The translations under genes and the position numbers were made by a program. A model generated the notes under the pieces. That model was given only the letters and a program-made list of their open reading frames with translations, was not told where the DNA came from and did not search any database. From positions 1 through 64,000 of the forward strand of contig CAUJDW010000100.1 in NCBI GenBank assembly GCA_963169455.1: a stretch of DNA of 64,000 nucleotides. Reading direction: 5' to 3'. Positions 1 to 8,656 of this stretch are shown here, in pieces (position 1 is the first letter of the stretch; the number at the start of each line of letters is the position of its first letter). The stretch comes from Bacteroidota bacterium (lineage in GTDB: Bacteria > Bacteroidota > Bacteroidia > Chitinophagales > Saprospiraceae).

Positions 1-819
1 GCGCTGCCCGCCTGTGAAGGCTTCGATTGCAGGCTGCTCGTGCAGGAAGAAGCGCAGGGCCCTGGAAGCCGGCAGTTCGAAGCCTTCCCGCGTCAGCGCA
101 ATGGCCCGGCGCAGCGCGGCGATGAGCATCTGCTCGGCCGAGAGCACCGTTTTGTGCAGGTAAACCTGCCAGTACATCAGCCGGCGGGCGATGAGGAACT
201 TTTCAATGGAGTAAATGCCCTTCTCTTCAACCACGAGTTCGTCGTCGCGCACGGCCAGCATCTTGATGATGCGGTCGTAGCCGATGACCCCCTCGTGTAC
301 GCCCGTGAAAAAACTGTCGCGGTTGAGGTAGTCCATCCGGTCCATATCGAGCTGGCCCGAGACGAGCTGGGCCAGGAACTTTTTGGGGTAACGCCCCTGG
401 AATATCTCCATGGCCAGGGACAGCCTGCCGGGGAATATTTCATTGAGCCGCTGCATGAACAGGAGTGAAAGCTCTTCGTGCGCCACCCGGATCAGGGTGT
501 GCTCCAGGGTATGGGAAAAGGGGCCATGCCCGATGTCGTGCAGCAAAATGGCAATGCAGGCGCCTTCCGCTTCCTCGTCCGTGATGGCCGCGCCCTTGGA
601 ACGCAGCACTTCGATGGCCTGCTGCATGAGGTGCAGGGCTCCGATGGCATGGTGGAAACGGGTATGCAGGGCCCCCGGATAAACGTAGTGCGTAAGGCTG
701 GTCTGTTTGATCCGGCGAAGGCGTTGAAAGTAAGGGTGCTCTATCAGGTTGAAGAGAATGCCGTAAGGCAGGTCGACGAACCCATAGACCGGGTCGTTGA
801 GGATCTTTTTCTGGTTCAT
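1..819 (-). CDS. HD-domain phosphohydrolase (3' end outside window)
   Basis: Reading leftward from an ATG at 819, the frame stays open for 273 codons to the window edge, so the C-terminus is missing. The protein starts MNQKKILNDPVYGFVDLP and carries the metal-binding HD signature: a first histidine in HTRFHHAIG, the HD pair in LLHDIGHGPFSH, and a distal aspartate in DMDRMDYLNRD. This pattern belongs to the dNTP triphosphohydrolase-like HD family (SamHD1/YwfO type), which hydrolyses nucleotides with divalent metal. It has no signal peptide, so it is cytoplasmic. The actual substrate cannot be read from sequence. It is divergent from porX across a 156-bp spacer. Confidence 0.88.
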   Translation of the reverse strand, partial: MNQKKILNDPVYGFVDLPYGILFNLIEHPYFQRLRRIKQTSLTHYVYPGALHTRFHHAIGALHLMQQAIEVLRSKGAAITDEEAEGACIAILLHDIGHGPFSHTLEHTLIRVAHEELSLLFMQRLNEIFPGRLSLAMEIFQGRYPKKFLAQLVSGQLDMDRMDYLNRDSFFTGVHEGVIGYDRIIKMLAVRDDELVVEEKGIYSIEKFLIARRLMYWQVYLHKTVLSAEQMLIAALRRAIALTREGFELPASRALRFFLHEQPAIEAFTGGQR

Positions 820-883
820 GATGTGCGCGGGAAACTTTTCATCAAAATCCTTGTAAATAATTCTGGGGCAATAATTCCCTGCA

Positions 884-891
884 CAAATCTA
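884..891 (-). promoter_or_regulatory. candidate -7 box for the HD gene
   Basis: On the minus strand this reads TAGATTTG, a match to the Bacteroidota -7 consensus TAnnTTTG, 65 bp upstream of the HD-gene ATG. A clear TTTG -33 element at 19-20 bp is not seen; only a T-run lies there. The call therefore rests on one box. Confidence 0.35.
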
Positions 892-975
892 TTATATTTC
901 AACGCCAAAAAATATTTCCCCCGCTGCTCCGTGCAGGAAAAAGCGAAGCAATTACCGCATAATTCAAACAACCAC

Positions 976-2529
976 ATGGATAAAATTACGATTCTCTGGG
1001 CTGATGACGAGATCGACCTGCTGAAACCCCAGTTGATGTTTCTCGAAAACAAAGGCTATGAGGTGGTGACGGTGACCAACGGCTACGACGCACTGGAAGA
1101 ATGCGAGTCGAACAACGAGATCGACGTCGTTTTCCTCGATGAAAGCATGCCCGGCATCACCGGCCTGGAAACCCTGGCAAAGATCAAGGAGTCCAAACCC
1201 CACCTGCCGGTGGTCATGATCACCAAAAACGAGGCCGAAAACGTCATGGAAGAAGCCCTGGGCTCCCAGATCACCGATTACCTCATCAAACCCGTCAACC
1301 CCAACCAGATACTGCTGACCCTGAAAAAGATCATCGACAACAAACGCCTGGTACGGGAAAAAACATCTTCGGACTACCAGCAGGAGTTCCGCCAGATTTT
1401 TATGCAGATCAACAGCGGGCTGGACTTTGAGGAATGGGTGGAGGTTTACCGCAAGATCATTTCCTGGGAGATCAAGATCGACGAGTCCAACTCCACGGCA
1501 ATGAGCGATATTCTGGCCAGCCAGAAAAGCGAAGCCAATACGGAATTTTCAAAGTATATCGCCAAGAACTATCTCAGATGGATCAAAAGCAGCGAAGGGC
1601 CGGTGATGTCCAACAACCTGCTGCGGTCCAAGGTCTTTCCAAAAATCGACGACAGCGTGCCCACCCTGCTGGTGCTGCTCGACAACCTGCGGTACGACCA
1701 GTGGAAAATGATCGAACCCATTTTGTCGGAATTCTACCGCGTCGAGCAGGAGGATTATTTTTACAGCATCCTGCCCACTTCCACCCAGTACAGCCGCAAC
1801 GCCATTTTCGCAGGCATGATGCCCTCCGAGATCGAGCGCTACCATGCGCAGTGGTGGAAAAACGACATGGATGAAGGAGGAAAAAACCTCCACGAAGCGG
1901 AATTACTGGAAGAACTCATCGGCCGGACCTTCCGCAAAAACCTCCGCTTCGAATACCTCAAGGTGACCAATGCCAGCCACGCCAAGCAGATTCAGGACAA
2001 CATCCTCAATTACATGCAGAACGGGCTGACCGTCATCGTGTATAACTTCATCGACATGCTCTCCCACGCCCGCACGGAAATGGAAGTGCTCAAGGAACTG
2101 GCCGGCGACGAGAAGGCTTACCGCTCCCTGACCCGGTCCTGGTTTGAGAACTCCCCCCTCTGGCAGGCCCTCCGGCGCGCAGCGGAGCGCGATATTCAGC
2201 TCTTCGTCACCACCGACCACGGTACTATCCGCGTCAACACGCCGTCCAAAGTAGTGGGTGACCGGGAAACGACGACCAACCTCCGCTACAAGGTGGGCAG
2301 AAACCTGCAGTACGAACGCCGTGACGTGCTCGAGGTGCGCGACCCCCAGGAGGCCATGCTGCCCCGCCCCAATGTGAGCTCCACCTTCATCTTCGCCAAA
2401 GAGGACAAATTCTTCCTCTATCCGAACAACTACAATTACTACAACAATTACTACCGCAACACCTTCCAGCACGGCGGAATTTCACTGGAGGAAATGATCT
2501 GCCCGGTAGTGCGGCTTAGGGCAAGGTAG
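976..2529 (+). CDS. porX: PorX, T9SS response regulator with PglZ domain
   Basis: This is a 517-aa two-domain protein. Residues 1-120 form a CheY-like receiver with acidic residues in WADDE, phospho-acceptor Asp55 in VVFLDESMPG, the Thr of VVMITKN and the Lys of LIKPVNP. After a helical linker, residues from about 220 form a PglZ/alkaline-phosphatase-like domain with VLLDNLRYDQW, ILPTSTQYSRN, NFIDMLSHAR and TTDHGTIRV. This architecture and length match PorX, which works with the histidine kinase PorY to control type IX secretion; PglZ of PorX is a phosphodiesterase. The frame is open back to 478, but that part is antisense to the HD gene. The ATG at 976 gives the canonical receiver N-terminus. 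Confidence 0.93.
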   Translation: MDKITILWADDEIDLLKPQLMFLENKGYEVVTVTNGYDALEECESNNEIDVVFLDESMPGITGLETLAKIKESKPHLPVVMITKNEAENVMEEALGSQITDYLIKPVNPNQILLTLKKIIDNKRLVREKTSSDYQQEFRQIFMQINSGLDFEEWVEVYRKIISWEIKIDESNSTAMSDILASQKSEANTEFSKYIAKNYLRWIKSSEGPVMSNNLLRSKVFPKIDDSVPTLLVLLDNLRYDQWKMIEPILSEFYRVEQEDYFYSILPTSTQYSRNAIFAGMMPSEIERYHAQWWKNDMDEGGKNLHEAELLEELIGRTFRKNLRFEYLKVTNASHAKQIQDNILNYMQNGLTVIVYNFIDMLSHARTEMEVLKELAGDEKAYRSLTRSWFENSPLWQALRRAAERDIQLFVTTDHGTIRVNTPSKVVGDRETTTNLRYKVGRNLQYERRDVLEVRDPQEAMLPRPNVSSTFIFAKEDKFFLYPNNYNYYNNYYRNTFQHGGISLEEMICPVVRLRAR

Positions 2530-2615
2530 CTTGTCGCGCCAGCTTTGGATGTTTCCGTTTTTTTTCCCGGCTGAACGCAGTGAGGATTTATCCGGCTGAC
2601 CAGATTTATCCGGCT

Positions 2616-2795
2616 GGCTAGACGGACGGATGGACGGACGGGGCAGGCCAGTCACGGGGTGGCTTGCCTTGATTATGCTGAAGTTCGGCTACCCCGTGAC
2701 TTGTCCACGGCTACGGTTTCTCCTCCGGCCGGGGCTCACCCCATCACCCAGTCACCAAGTCACCAAGTCTCATTCCCATAAAGTTGACGGCATTA
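2616..2795. repeat. simple repeats and a solitary element end
   Basis: The 263-bp gap between porX and the next gene holds no credible ORF. It contains short GGACGGA-type direct repeats at 2621-2641, an 11-bp inverted repeat AGTCACGGGGT/ACCCCGTGACT at about 2652-2701, and CACCAAGT repeats at about 2750-2770. At 2779-2795 lies a 17-bp sequence that matches 15 of 17 bases of the terminal repeat of the 168-bp element at 16189-16356. No partner end is visible nearby, so it is a solitary end or decayed copy. Its last TTA is the complement of the TAA stop of the leftward gene. Confidence 0.6.
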
Positions 2796-3257
2796 GTGGC
2801 GAGGGCCCCCTTCCACCAGCAGCCGTTCCCGCAGTTCGGGGTGGGTTTCCCAGAATTCTCGGAAGCGGTAGCCGGTGGGCACGAAGGTAGCCCGCCGGCC
2901 GAAGATGCCGGGTTTGCGGAAGAAGATGGTAGCCGTGCGGAAGAAGAAAAAATGGCTTACTTCCACTTTTTCGATGTTGTGGAATGGATAACGCGCGGTT
3001 TTGAAGTAATTGGTCACGTAGAAGAACTCCTCATCCACTTCCACGCGTTTCAGGCGCATAAGGGTGAAGGCCAGCAGCAGCAGGCCCGAAAGGTAAAAAG
3101 CCGCGGTCAGCAGCCGGAAAGTCCGGGCGGGTATGTCACCCACGTATTCGAATTGATACAACATGGCGGCTGCCGTAACGGAGCCGAAGAAGACAATCCA
3201 GAAAACGGGAATGAAGAGTTTTAAAAAAAGCGTCAGGTTGGTGGAAATTCTTTGCAT
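2793..3257 (-). CDS. small membrane protein with PH-like fold
   Basis: This is a 154-aa protein starting MQRISTNLTLF, 10 bp downstream of tatC and probably cotranscribed. Two hydrophobic segments lie at about residues 12-32 and 42-65. They are followed by a soluble part with alternating beta segments (LKRVEVDEEFFYVTNYFK, IEKVEVSHFFFF, TIFFRKPGIFG) resembling the bacterial PH-like domains found after paired membrane helices. No specific function is recognised. The frame extends to 3332 inside tatC, but the ATG at 3257 avoids that overlap. Its stop codon lies in a repeat end (2779-2795), so the C-terminus GGPRH may have been set by an insertion. Confidence 0.75.
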   Translation of the reverse strand: MQRISTNLTLFLKLFIPVFWIVFFGSVTAAAMLYQFEYVGDIPARTFRLLTAAFYLSGLLLLAFTLMRLKRVEVDEEFFYVTNYFKTARYPFHNIEKVEVSHFFFFRTATIFFRKPGIFGRRATFVPTGYRFREFWETHPELRERLLVEGGPRH

Positions 3258-3267
3258 GTAGTGTGCA

Positions 3268-4167
3268 TTACATATTGCTCTGTTGTTCGATGCGCTGGAG
3301 TTCGCGCTCGCGTTCGGCTTCTTCTTTCGCATGTTCCCGGGCGACGCGCGCCGAAACGAAGATGCTGGCCTCGTAAAGAATGTAAAGCGGGATGCCGATA
3401 AGGAACTGGGTCACCACATCCGGCGGGGTGATCAGGGCTGCCAGGATGAGGATGCCGACGATGGAGTGCCGGCGGTATTTCCTCATATCGTCCGGCGTAA
3501 CCAGGCCCGCTTTCGACAGGAAGTAAACGATGACCGGAAGCTCGAAGATCAGGCCTGCCGGAGCTGTGAACATGATCATGTAATTGATAAAGGAAGACAT
3601 GGTTGGCGTATTCTGTACGCCCGGCACATTATACCCCATCAGGAAATTGATGGCAAAAGGAGCGATGATGTAGTAACCGAACAAAACCCCTACCATAAAA
3701 AGTGCGGAGCAAACCCCTACCAGGCCCCTGGCCGCCTGCTGTTCCCTCGGATACAGGCCCGGCTTGATGAAGCGCCAAAACTCCAGCAGCACATAGGGCA
3801 CGGCCATGAAGAAACCCATCACGAAGGATACCTTAATACTCATGATGAAGGGCTCGCCGAAGCCAATGGCGATCTTGGGAAATTCCGGGGGCTGGAAGCA
3901 CATGGCTTCGCCCAGCCCTATGTTCTTTGACAGCCAGCAGGCAAAGCGGTAGGAAAAAAAATCCGGCTTGGTCGGCCCGAAGATGACATCGTCGAAAAGC
4001 CATTTGTGGAAGATGAAGAGCAAAATCCCCACGCCAACGATGGCGCTCAGCGACCGGATGATGTGCCAGCGCAACTCCTCAAGGTGGTCGAGGAAGGACA
4101 TCTCCTTGCCGTTGCTCAACGCTTTGCTCTGATCCAACTTGTCCACATCCATCTGATCCAGCGGCAT
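3268..4167 (-). CDS. tatC: TatC, twin-arginine translocase subunit (canonical copy)
   Basis: This 299-aa six-helix membrane protein is the receptor of the Tat pathway, which exports folded proteins carrying an RR signal peptide. It keeps the family landmarks: FLDHLEELRWH with Glu31 (E. coli E15), KPGLYPREQQ with Glu142 (E. coli E103), LIFELPVIVY with Glu209 (E. coli E170) and ITPPDVVTQ. An enlarged first periplasmic loop (about residues 60-105) is typical of Bacteroidota. No tatA is adjacent; the tatA in this window lies at 22156 beside a second, altered tatC. A charged tail (KEEAERERELQRIEQQ) faces the cytoplasm. Confidence 0.95.
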   Translation of the reverse strand: MPLDQMDVDKLDQSKALSNGKEMSFLDHLEELRWHIIRSLSAIVGVGILLFIFHKWLFDDVIFGPTKPDFFSYRFACWLSKNIGLGEAMCFQPPEFPKIAIGFGEPFIMSIKVSFVMGFFMAVPYVLLEFWRFIKPGLYPREQQAARGLVGVCSALFMVGVLFGYYIIAPFAINFLMGYNVPGVQNTPTMSSFINYMIMFTAPAGLIFELPVIVYFLSKAGLVTPDDMRKYRRHSIVGILILAALITPPDVVTQFLIGIPLYILYEASIFVSARVAREHAKEEAERERELQRIEQQSNM

Positions 4168-4619
4168 AACTCGGTATTTGTTGCTTAAGATCCCGGCGGC
4201 GCGGCTCCGTTTTTCAGGGTTGCCCCCACCGGACTACAAAAGTAAGAAAAACTAAGCTTGTTTGCGCTCGCCCCGGCGCCCTGCAGAATGGAGCCCGGAA
4301 AAATACGCTGAAATTGCTGCAAGCCGCACCAAAAGAAATTTTTTGTGCATCATTCTGAAAAATCGCGTAACTTTATAGCCTGAATTTCCTTCCCCCCACC
4401 CCTTGATTTGGCCGCCTGGCTCCGTTGCACAGGCGCTTCCGTGGTTTATAAGCCGGTAAACTATAGCAAACTGTCTCAGCAACCGCAAACTATTGTTTGG
4501 CAGGGTTCTCATTGAGGATTTTCTGATCATCAGGTGAATGCAATTTTTCCACCGCTTCCAAAACGAGAGGAAAGCGGCGGGCTATGAGAAAAGTGTAAAA
4601 AACAAACATACGGCCTACT
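4168..4619. other. 452-bp divergent intergenic region
   Basis: No credible gene is visible here; a 92-codon leftward frame has no recognisable features. On the minus strand TACTTTTG (complement of 4237-4244) matches the Bacteroidota -7 box and would give tatC a leader of about 70 nt; no TTTG -33 element is clear. Nothing comparable is seen before the rightward gene at 4620. Confidence 0.4.
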
Positions 4620-6947
4620 ATGAAGAAAACGATTTACACACTGCTGATAGCGGTGGTATGCTCATGGGTTAACGCCCATGGACAAAGCGTCCTGGCAAAC
4701 TGGGCGCTCACCTCCAACGGGGCGCCCAGTATGGCGGACAATAACATCCAGGCTTCTCACTTTACCAGAGGCAATGGCGTAACCATCCCAACCTACGGCC
4801 CCAGTGGGGGCCAGTCGAAGGCCTGGGAAATTTCAACCTTCAGGTCTTCGGCAGATTATTTTGAGGTTTGCGTCAATCCCAAAACGGGTTTCGCATTGTA
4901 TTTTGACGGCCTGGAATTCAGCGAACGCCGCACCGGCGAAGGCATCAGAGCCTATGAGCTGATGTGGTCCAAAGACGGTTTCCAAACCTCCTCCCTGATT
5001 GCTGCATTTAACGTCCCCGACGATCAGAATATCCGCACCAATATCCTCAATACCCAGCAGGTGAAGGTTTGCGAAGGAGAGACATTGTGCCTGCGGTGGT
5101 ACGCCTATTCTGCCGAGACGAATTTCGGCGAATGGGCCCTTTCCGACATTAAAGTCAAAGGCAGCACCGCTGCTGCCTGCACGCCTCCATCAACCCAGGC
5201 AACCAACCTCGCCCTGGCCAATGTCACAGCCAGCACTGCGAACCTGTCCTGGGTGCGGGGCAATGGCGGGAGTATCCTGATCGTTGGGCGCGCCGGCGCC
5301 CCCTTGAACAGGCTCCCCTGTTTCAACACACCTTTTGTTCCCGGCAATACTCAATTCGGGCTGGGCGCCGCCGTCGGGCCCGATGCCTTCGTCCTGTACA
5401 ACGGAGGGGGCACAGGCACTACCATTACGGGCCTGGAGGAAGGCCGGCAGTATTTTTTTACGGCTTTCGAATACAACCCAATCAGCAACTGCCTGCTTGC
5501 CGCCAATGCGCCGGTGGCCAGCGCAACAACCCTCTGCGCATCTCCGGGGGAAGTGCCTGAACTGAGGGCCAGCCCAGCGGGCGGCATGGTGTATCTGGCC
5601 TGGGATAACCCCAACTGTTACGACGAAGTGATGGTCGTGGCCAGCCAAAGCCCCATCGCGGCTGTGCCTACCAGCAATAACCCCAGCGCCTACACCCCCG
5701 GCTCCGTTTTCGGCACGGGAACTGACGCCCAGGGCGATTTTTCCGGCACGGAGAGCCCCGTTTATCGCGGAACGGGCAGGTTCGCTCAGGTTACCGGGCT
5801 TGCAAACGGGCAGGCTTACTACTTCAGGATATACACTTTCCGGCAGAATATCTGGCAGCCCGGCGCTCAGGTGTCGGCAGTTCCTGAAACAGGCTGCTCC
5901 GATCTGGGGGGAGAGGGCCGCGTGTTCATCAACGAAATCCATTTCATCAACGACAACGGGCTGGATGTCGATGAAGGCTTCGAAGTCATGGGGCCGGCCG
6001 GAACGAACCTTGAAGATTATGCCATACTGGTCTATAAAATCGGTGGGCTGCTTGATAAGGAAATTTACCTCAGCGGGCTGATCGACGATGAAGGCAATGG
6101 CTATGGAGCGGTATGGGTTCCGGTTCCGGATATTTTTGCCGCCGGAGCGGTAGCGCTCTACAACCTGGTGGCGGACACGACGGTGGAGTTCCTTTCCTGG
6201 CGGGCGGCCAGCGGTTCGATCACGGCTGAGGAAGGCCTGGCGGAAGGCGAAGTGGCCGTATTCATCAATGCCATAGAAGAAGGAGAAACACCTTTTAATT
6301 ATTCGCTTCAAAGAATTGGCCCGGGCCAATGCCCGGCCGGCATGGCCTGGATGGGCCCCATGCCCAATACCCGCGGCGGCATCAACACCGGGCAATCCGT
6401 GCTGCCCATAGAACTGATCGGCTTTACGGGGGAACTCCGCCAGGGGCAGGTGCTGCTGAGCTGGAAAACCGCTACGGAAGAACAGAACGACTACATGGCT
6501 GTAGAGCACAGCACCGATGCCCGCCGGTTCACCGAAATCGGCCGCCTGAAGGGCGCCGGCACTACGCAGGAGCCCCAGTCATACGAGTTGTGGCACCCCA
6601 ACCCGAAGCCCGGCCTCAATTACTACCGCCTGCGGCAGGTGGACTTCGACGGGCAGGCGCATTACCACGGGCCGGTGGCCGTGAAATTCAATGGCGGGGA
6701 AGGCCAACTGGCCGTTTACCCCACCCTTGCGTCCGGCCAGCTCACCGTAGAATTCAGCGGGGATGCGGAAGGCGCCGGAGAACTGGTTATTTTCAACCTG
6801 TACGGCCAGGTCATGCTTCGGATTGCCACGCCCGGGGGGCCTTCCCGGCAGGAAATATCTGTGGCGGAACTGCCGGCCGGGCATTACCTCCTGCAATGGC
6901 GCAGCGCGCGCGGCGAGCTGGCGGCACAACGTTTTGTTAAGCTGTAA
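4620..6947 (+). CDS. T9SS-secreted protein with FN3-like and lamin-tail domains
   Basis: The 775-aa protein starts with a signal peptide (MKKTIYTLLIAVVCSWVNA, cleavage near residue 22). It contains a beta-rich N-terminal region, two fibronectin-III-like units (about 190-300 and 315-410, for example NLALANVTASTANLSWVRG), a lamin-tail-like domain (about 430-590, VFINEIHFINDNGLDVDEG) and a type A T9SS sorting domain from about residue 695 (LAVYPTLASGQLTVEF to the end). It is therefore predicted to be exported by type IX secretion and anchored at or released from the surface. No catalytic motif is seen; an adhesive or structural role is an inference. A strong terminator follows. Confidence 0.85.
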   Translation: MKKTIYTLLIAVVCSWVNAHGQSVLANWALTSNGAPSMADNNIQASHFTRGNGVTIPTYGPSGGQSKAWEISTFRSSADYFEVCVNPKTGFALYFDGLEFSERRTGEGIRAYELMWSKDGFQTSSLIAAFNVPDDQNIRTNILNTQQVKVCEGETLCLRWYAYSAETNFGEWALSDIKVKGSTAAACTPPSTQATNLALANVTASTANLSWVRGNGGSILIVGRAGAPLNRLPCFNTPFVPGNTQFGLGAAVGPDAFVLYNGGGTGTTITGLEEGRQYFFTAFEYNPISNCLLAANAPVASATTLCASPGEVPELRASPAGGMVYLAWDNPNCYDEVMVVASQSPIAAVPTSNNPSAYTPGSVFGTGTDAQGDFSGTESPVYRGTGRFAQVTGLANGQAYYFRIYTFRQNIWQPGAQVSAVPETGCSDLGGEGRVFINEIHFINDNGLDVDEGFEVMGPAGTNLEDYAILVYKIGGLLDKEIYLSGLIDDEGNGYGAVWVPVPDIFAAGAVALYNLVADTTVEFLSWRAASGSITAEEGLAEGEVAVFINAIEEGETPFNYSLQRIGPGQCPAGMAWMGPMPNTRGGINTGQSVLPIELIGFTGELRQGQVLLSWKTATEEQNDYMAVEHSTDARRFTEIGRLKGAGTTQEPQSYELWHPNPKPGLNYYRLRQVDFDGQAHYHGPVAVKFNGGEGQLAVYPTLASGQLTVEFSGDAEGAGELVIFNLYGQVMLRIATPGGPSRQEISVAELPAGHYLLQWRSARGELAAQRFVKL

Positions 6948-6970
6948 ATTGATTATACGCATTGGATCAG

Positions 6971-7005
6971 GCGGGCGCTTCTCTGGGAGGCGCCCGCTTT
7001 TTTTT
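6971..7005 (+). terminator. intrinsic terminator
   Basis: A GC-rich hairpin (GCGGGCGC ... GCGCCCGC, arms at 6971-6978 and 6990-6997) is followed by eight T residues. It lies 24 bp after the stop of the T9SS cargo gene. Confidence 0.85.
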
Positions 7006-7081
7006 GCGCCCGGGCAGCATGCAGGGTGGAGAAAAAGGCCGGGAAGGGCGGGCAGGTTCTTTCTTCGGCAGGTTTTTTCCT

Positions 7082-7089
7082 TATATTTG
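7082..7089 (+). promoter_or_regulatory. -7 box for the DUF6089 gene
   Basis: TATATTTG is an exact match to TAnnTTTG, 41 bp before the ATG at 7131. The -33 region is T-rich but has no exact TTTG. Confidence 0.55.
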
Positions 7090-7130
7090 AAAATCGTATT
7101 CCAGCTTAAATCCCTTACAATAGGTTACTG

Positions 7131-7829
7131 ATGAAAAAGATCGTGTGTTTTTTTCCGCTGCTGCTCTGGTTTTTCTCTCTGGATGCCCAGCGGAGCACGG
7201 AGGCCGGGTTGTTCTTCGGCGCATCCAACTATATGGGCGACCTTGCGCCCAGCCCGCTGGCGGCCAATGAAACCAACCTGGCTTTTGGCGGCCATTACCG
7301 GTATATGGTGGGGCCGAAACTGGGGTTGAAGGGCTCGGTGAGCTTTGGCAAGATCACGGGCTCGGACACCAATATTCCCCGGGCTGACCCCAGGCAGGCA
7401 TCGCGCCGGCTGGAAATGGAAGCCGGCCTGCTGGAGGTGGCGCTTCAGGCGGAATGGCACATCCTGGGCACTTCCCGTTACAACAATGCCGGCCTGTATA
7501 GCCGGCAGGCTTCCCCCTTCATTTCGGCAGGGCTGGGCCTGGCTTTTGCCGAAGCAAAGGTAAGCACGTACCAGATCGACAAATACCGCTTTCCGGAGCC
7601 CGGCGCCAAATCGGCCTTCATTGTCCTGCCGGTCTCTGCAGGGGCGCGTTTCGACCTCACCGAGGCTATCTCGCTTTCCGGAGAATTCGGAGTGCGCGCC
7701 ACTTTTTCCGACTACCTGGACGGGCTGAGCGCATACGCCAACCCGGATCGCAATGATTATTATCTTTTTACCGGCATTTCCGTTCTGTATCTCATCGATG
7801 CGGAGTTTGGGCCCAGATACCGGTACTGA
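7131..7829 (+). CDS. DUF6089 / PorG-like outer-membrane beta-barrel
   Basis: This 232-aa protein begins with a signal peptide (MKKIVCFFPLLLWFFSLDAQ). The mature start STEAGLFFGASNYMGDLAP is the hallmark of the DUF6089 family, which includes the T9SS component PorG. Alternating hydrophobic strands run to the end (LYLIDAEFGPRYRY), consistent with an 8-strand barrel. PorG-type proteins anchor the PorKN ring at the outer membrane, but many paralogs exist in each genome, so membership of the T9SS itself is uncertain. It has its own -7 box and lies upstream of a secreted LamG protein. Confidence 0.75.
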   Translation: MKKIVCFFPLLLWFFSLDAQRSTEAGLFFGASNYMGDLAPSPLAANETNLAFGGHYRYMVGPKLGLKGSVSFGKITGSDTNIPRADPRQASRRLEMEAGLLEVALQAEWHILGTSRYNNAGLYSRQASPFISAGLGLAFAEAKVSTYQIDKYRFPEPGAKSAFIVLPVSAGARFDLTEAISLSGEFGVRATFSDYLDGLSAYANPDRNDYYLFTGISVLYLIDAEFGPRYRY

Positions 7830-7887
7830 TTTGTGGCGGTCCCAATGGCATGTTTCTTCATTCAATTAAATAAAACCCCGGCATGTT

Positions 7888-8637
7888 ATGAAATATTTCA
7901 AATTACTGGCCCTGCCGGCCATTGCCGCCATAAGCTTTTCCGCCCCCCCTTCTCCGGCCCCGGCCGAAGAAGGCCTGGTCGCTTACTATTCCTTCAATTA
8001 CTGTGACGCCAGAGATGAAAGCGGCAACGGCTCTCACGGCGAACTCTTCGGCCGGGTGGGCTGCTGGTGCGGCATCGAAGACGATGGGCTGCTGTTTGAC
8101 GGAGTGAACGGCTACCTCGAATTTCCAGGCAAAGTAAACCGCTATTTCAACACGACGGATTTTACGATCAGTTTTTACTTCAAACCGGAGCAGTACACGG
8201 TCTTCCGGCAAAGCCTGCTTTCCAAACGCGTGGATTGTGAAGCATACAATATGCTGGACCTCCTGCTCGACCTCAACAGCAGCGAAGTGCAGACGGCCGT
8301 CCACGAAACGCCCCTGAAATATTACGGCGGCTTGTCCCCCTCACTCGATACCACCAACTGGATCCACTTTGCCCTGGTGCGGGAAGGCATGCGGGCCTAT
8401 ACCTATATCAACGGACAACTTCGCCGGGAGAGCTTCCGCTGCAGCGGGGTGGATATTTCGAATGAGGCCGTGCTTTCCTTTTCCAACAGCCCCTGCATCC
8501 AAAGCGGCGGCGCACGCCGCTTCAAAGGCGTGCTGGATGAATTGCGCGTATACTCCCGCGCACTGGCCGAAGAAGAGATCCGCCGCCTTTACAACCAGCA
8601 CCCTGTCGAAAACGCCCTGATGGATTGCGTGAGCTGA
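7888..8637 (+). CDS. secreted LamG / concanavalin-like protein
   Basis: This 249-aa protein starts with a signal peptide (MKYFKLLALPAIAAISFSAP). The rest is one laminin-G/jelly-roll domain: EEGLVAYYSFNYCDARDESGNG, GLLFDGVNGYLEFPG, FTISFYFKPEQ, NWIHFALVREGMRAYTYING and GVLDELRVYSRALAEEEIRRLY. The last segment is the typical end of LamG domains. These bind carbohydrate or protein surfaces. No sorting domain or enzyme domain follows, so it is a free periplasmic or surface binding protein. It is probably cotranscribed with the barrel gene 58 bp upstream. Confidence 0.82.
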   Translation: MKYFKLLALPAIAAISFSAPPSPAPAEEGLVAYYSFNYCDARDESGNGSHGELFGRVGCWCGIEDDGLLFDGVNGYLEFPGKVNRYFNTTDFTISFYFKPEQYTVFRQSLLSKRVDCEAYNMLDLLLDLNSSEVQTAVHETPLKYYGGLSPSLDTTNWIHFALVREGMRAYTYINGQLRRESFRCSGVDISNEAVLSFSNSPCIQSGGARRFKGVLDELRVYSRALAEEEIRRLYNQHPVENALMDCVS

Positions 8638-8656
8638 GCAGGTAAAATCTTTAAAC

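Noticed and set aside
478-975. N-terminal extension of PorX
   Set aside because: It is antisense to the well-supported HD gene. PorX family length starts at 976.
4252-4530. 92-codon leftward frame before tatC
   Set aside because: No family features, and it precedes a probable tatC promoter on the same strand.
5190-6509. 439-codon leftward frame inside the T9SS cargo gene
   Set aside because: Composition is that of a complementary-strand shadow, and the forward gene has signal peptide and sorting domain.
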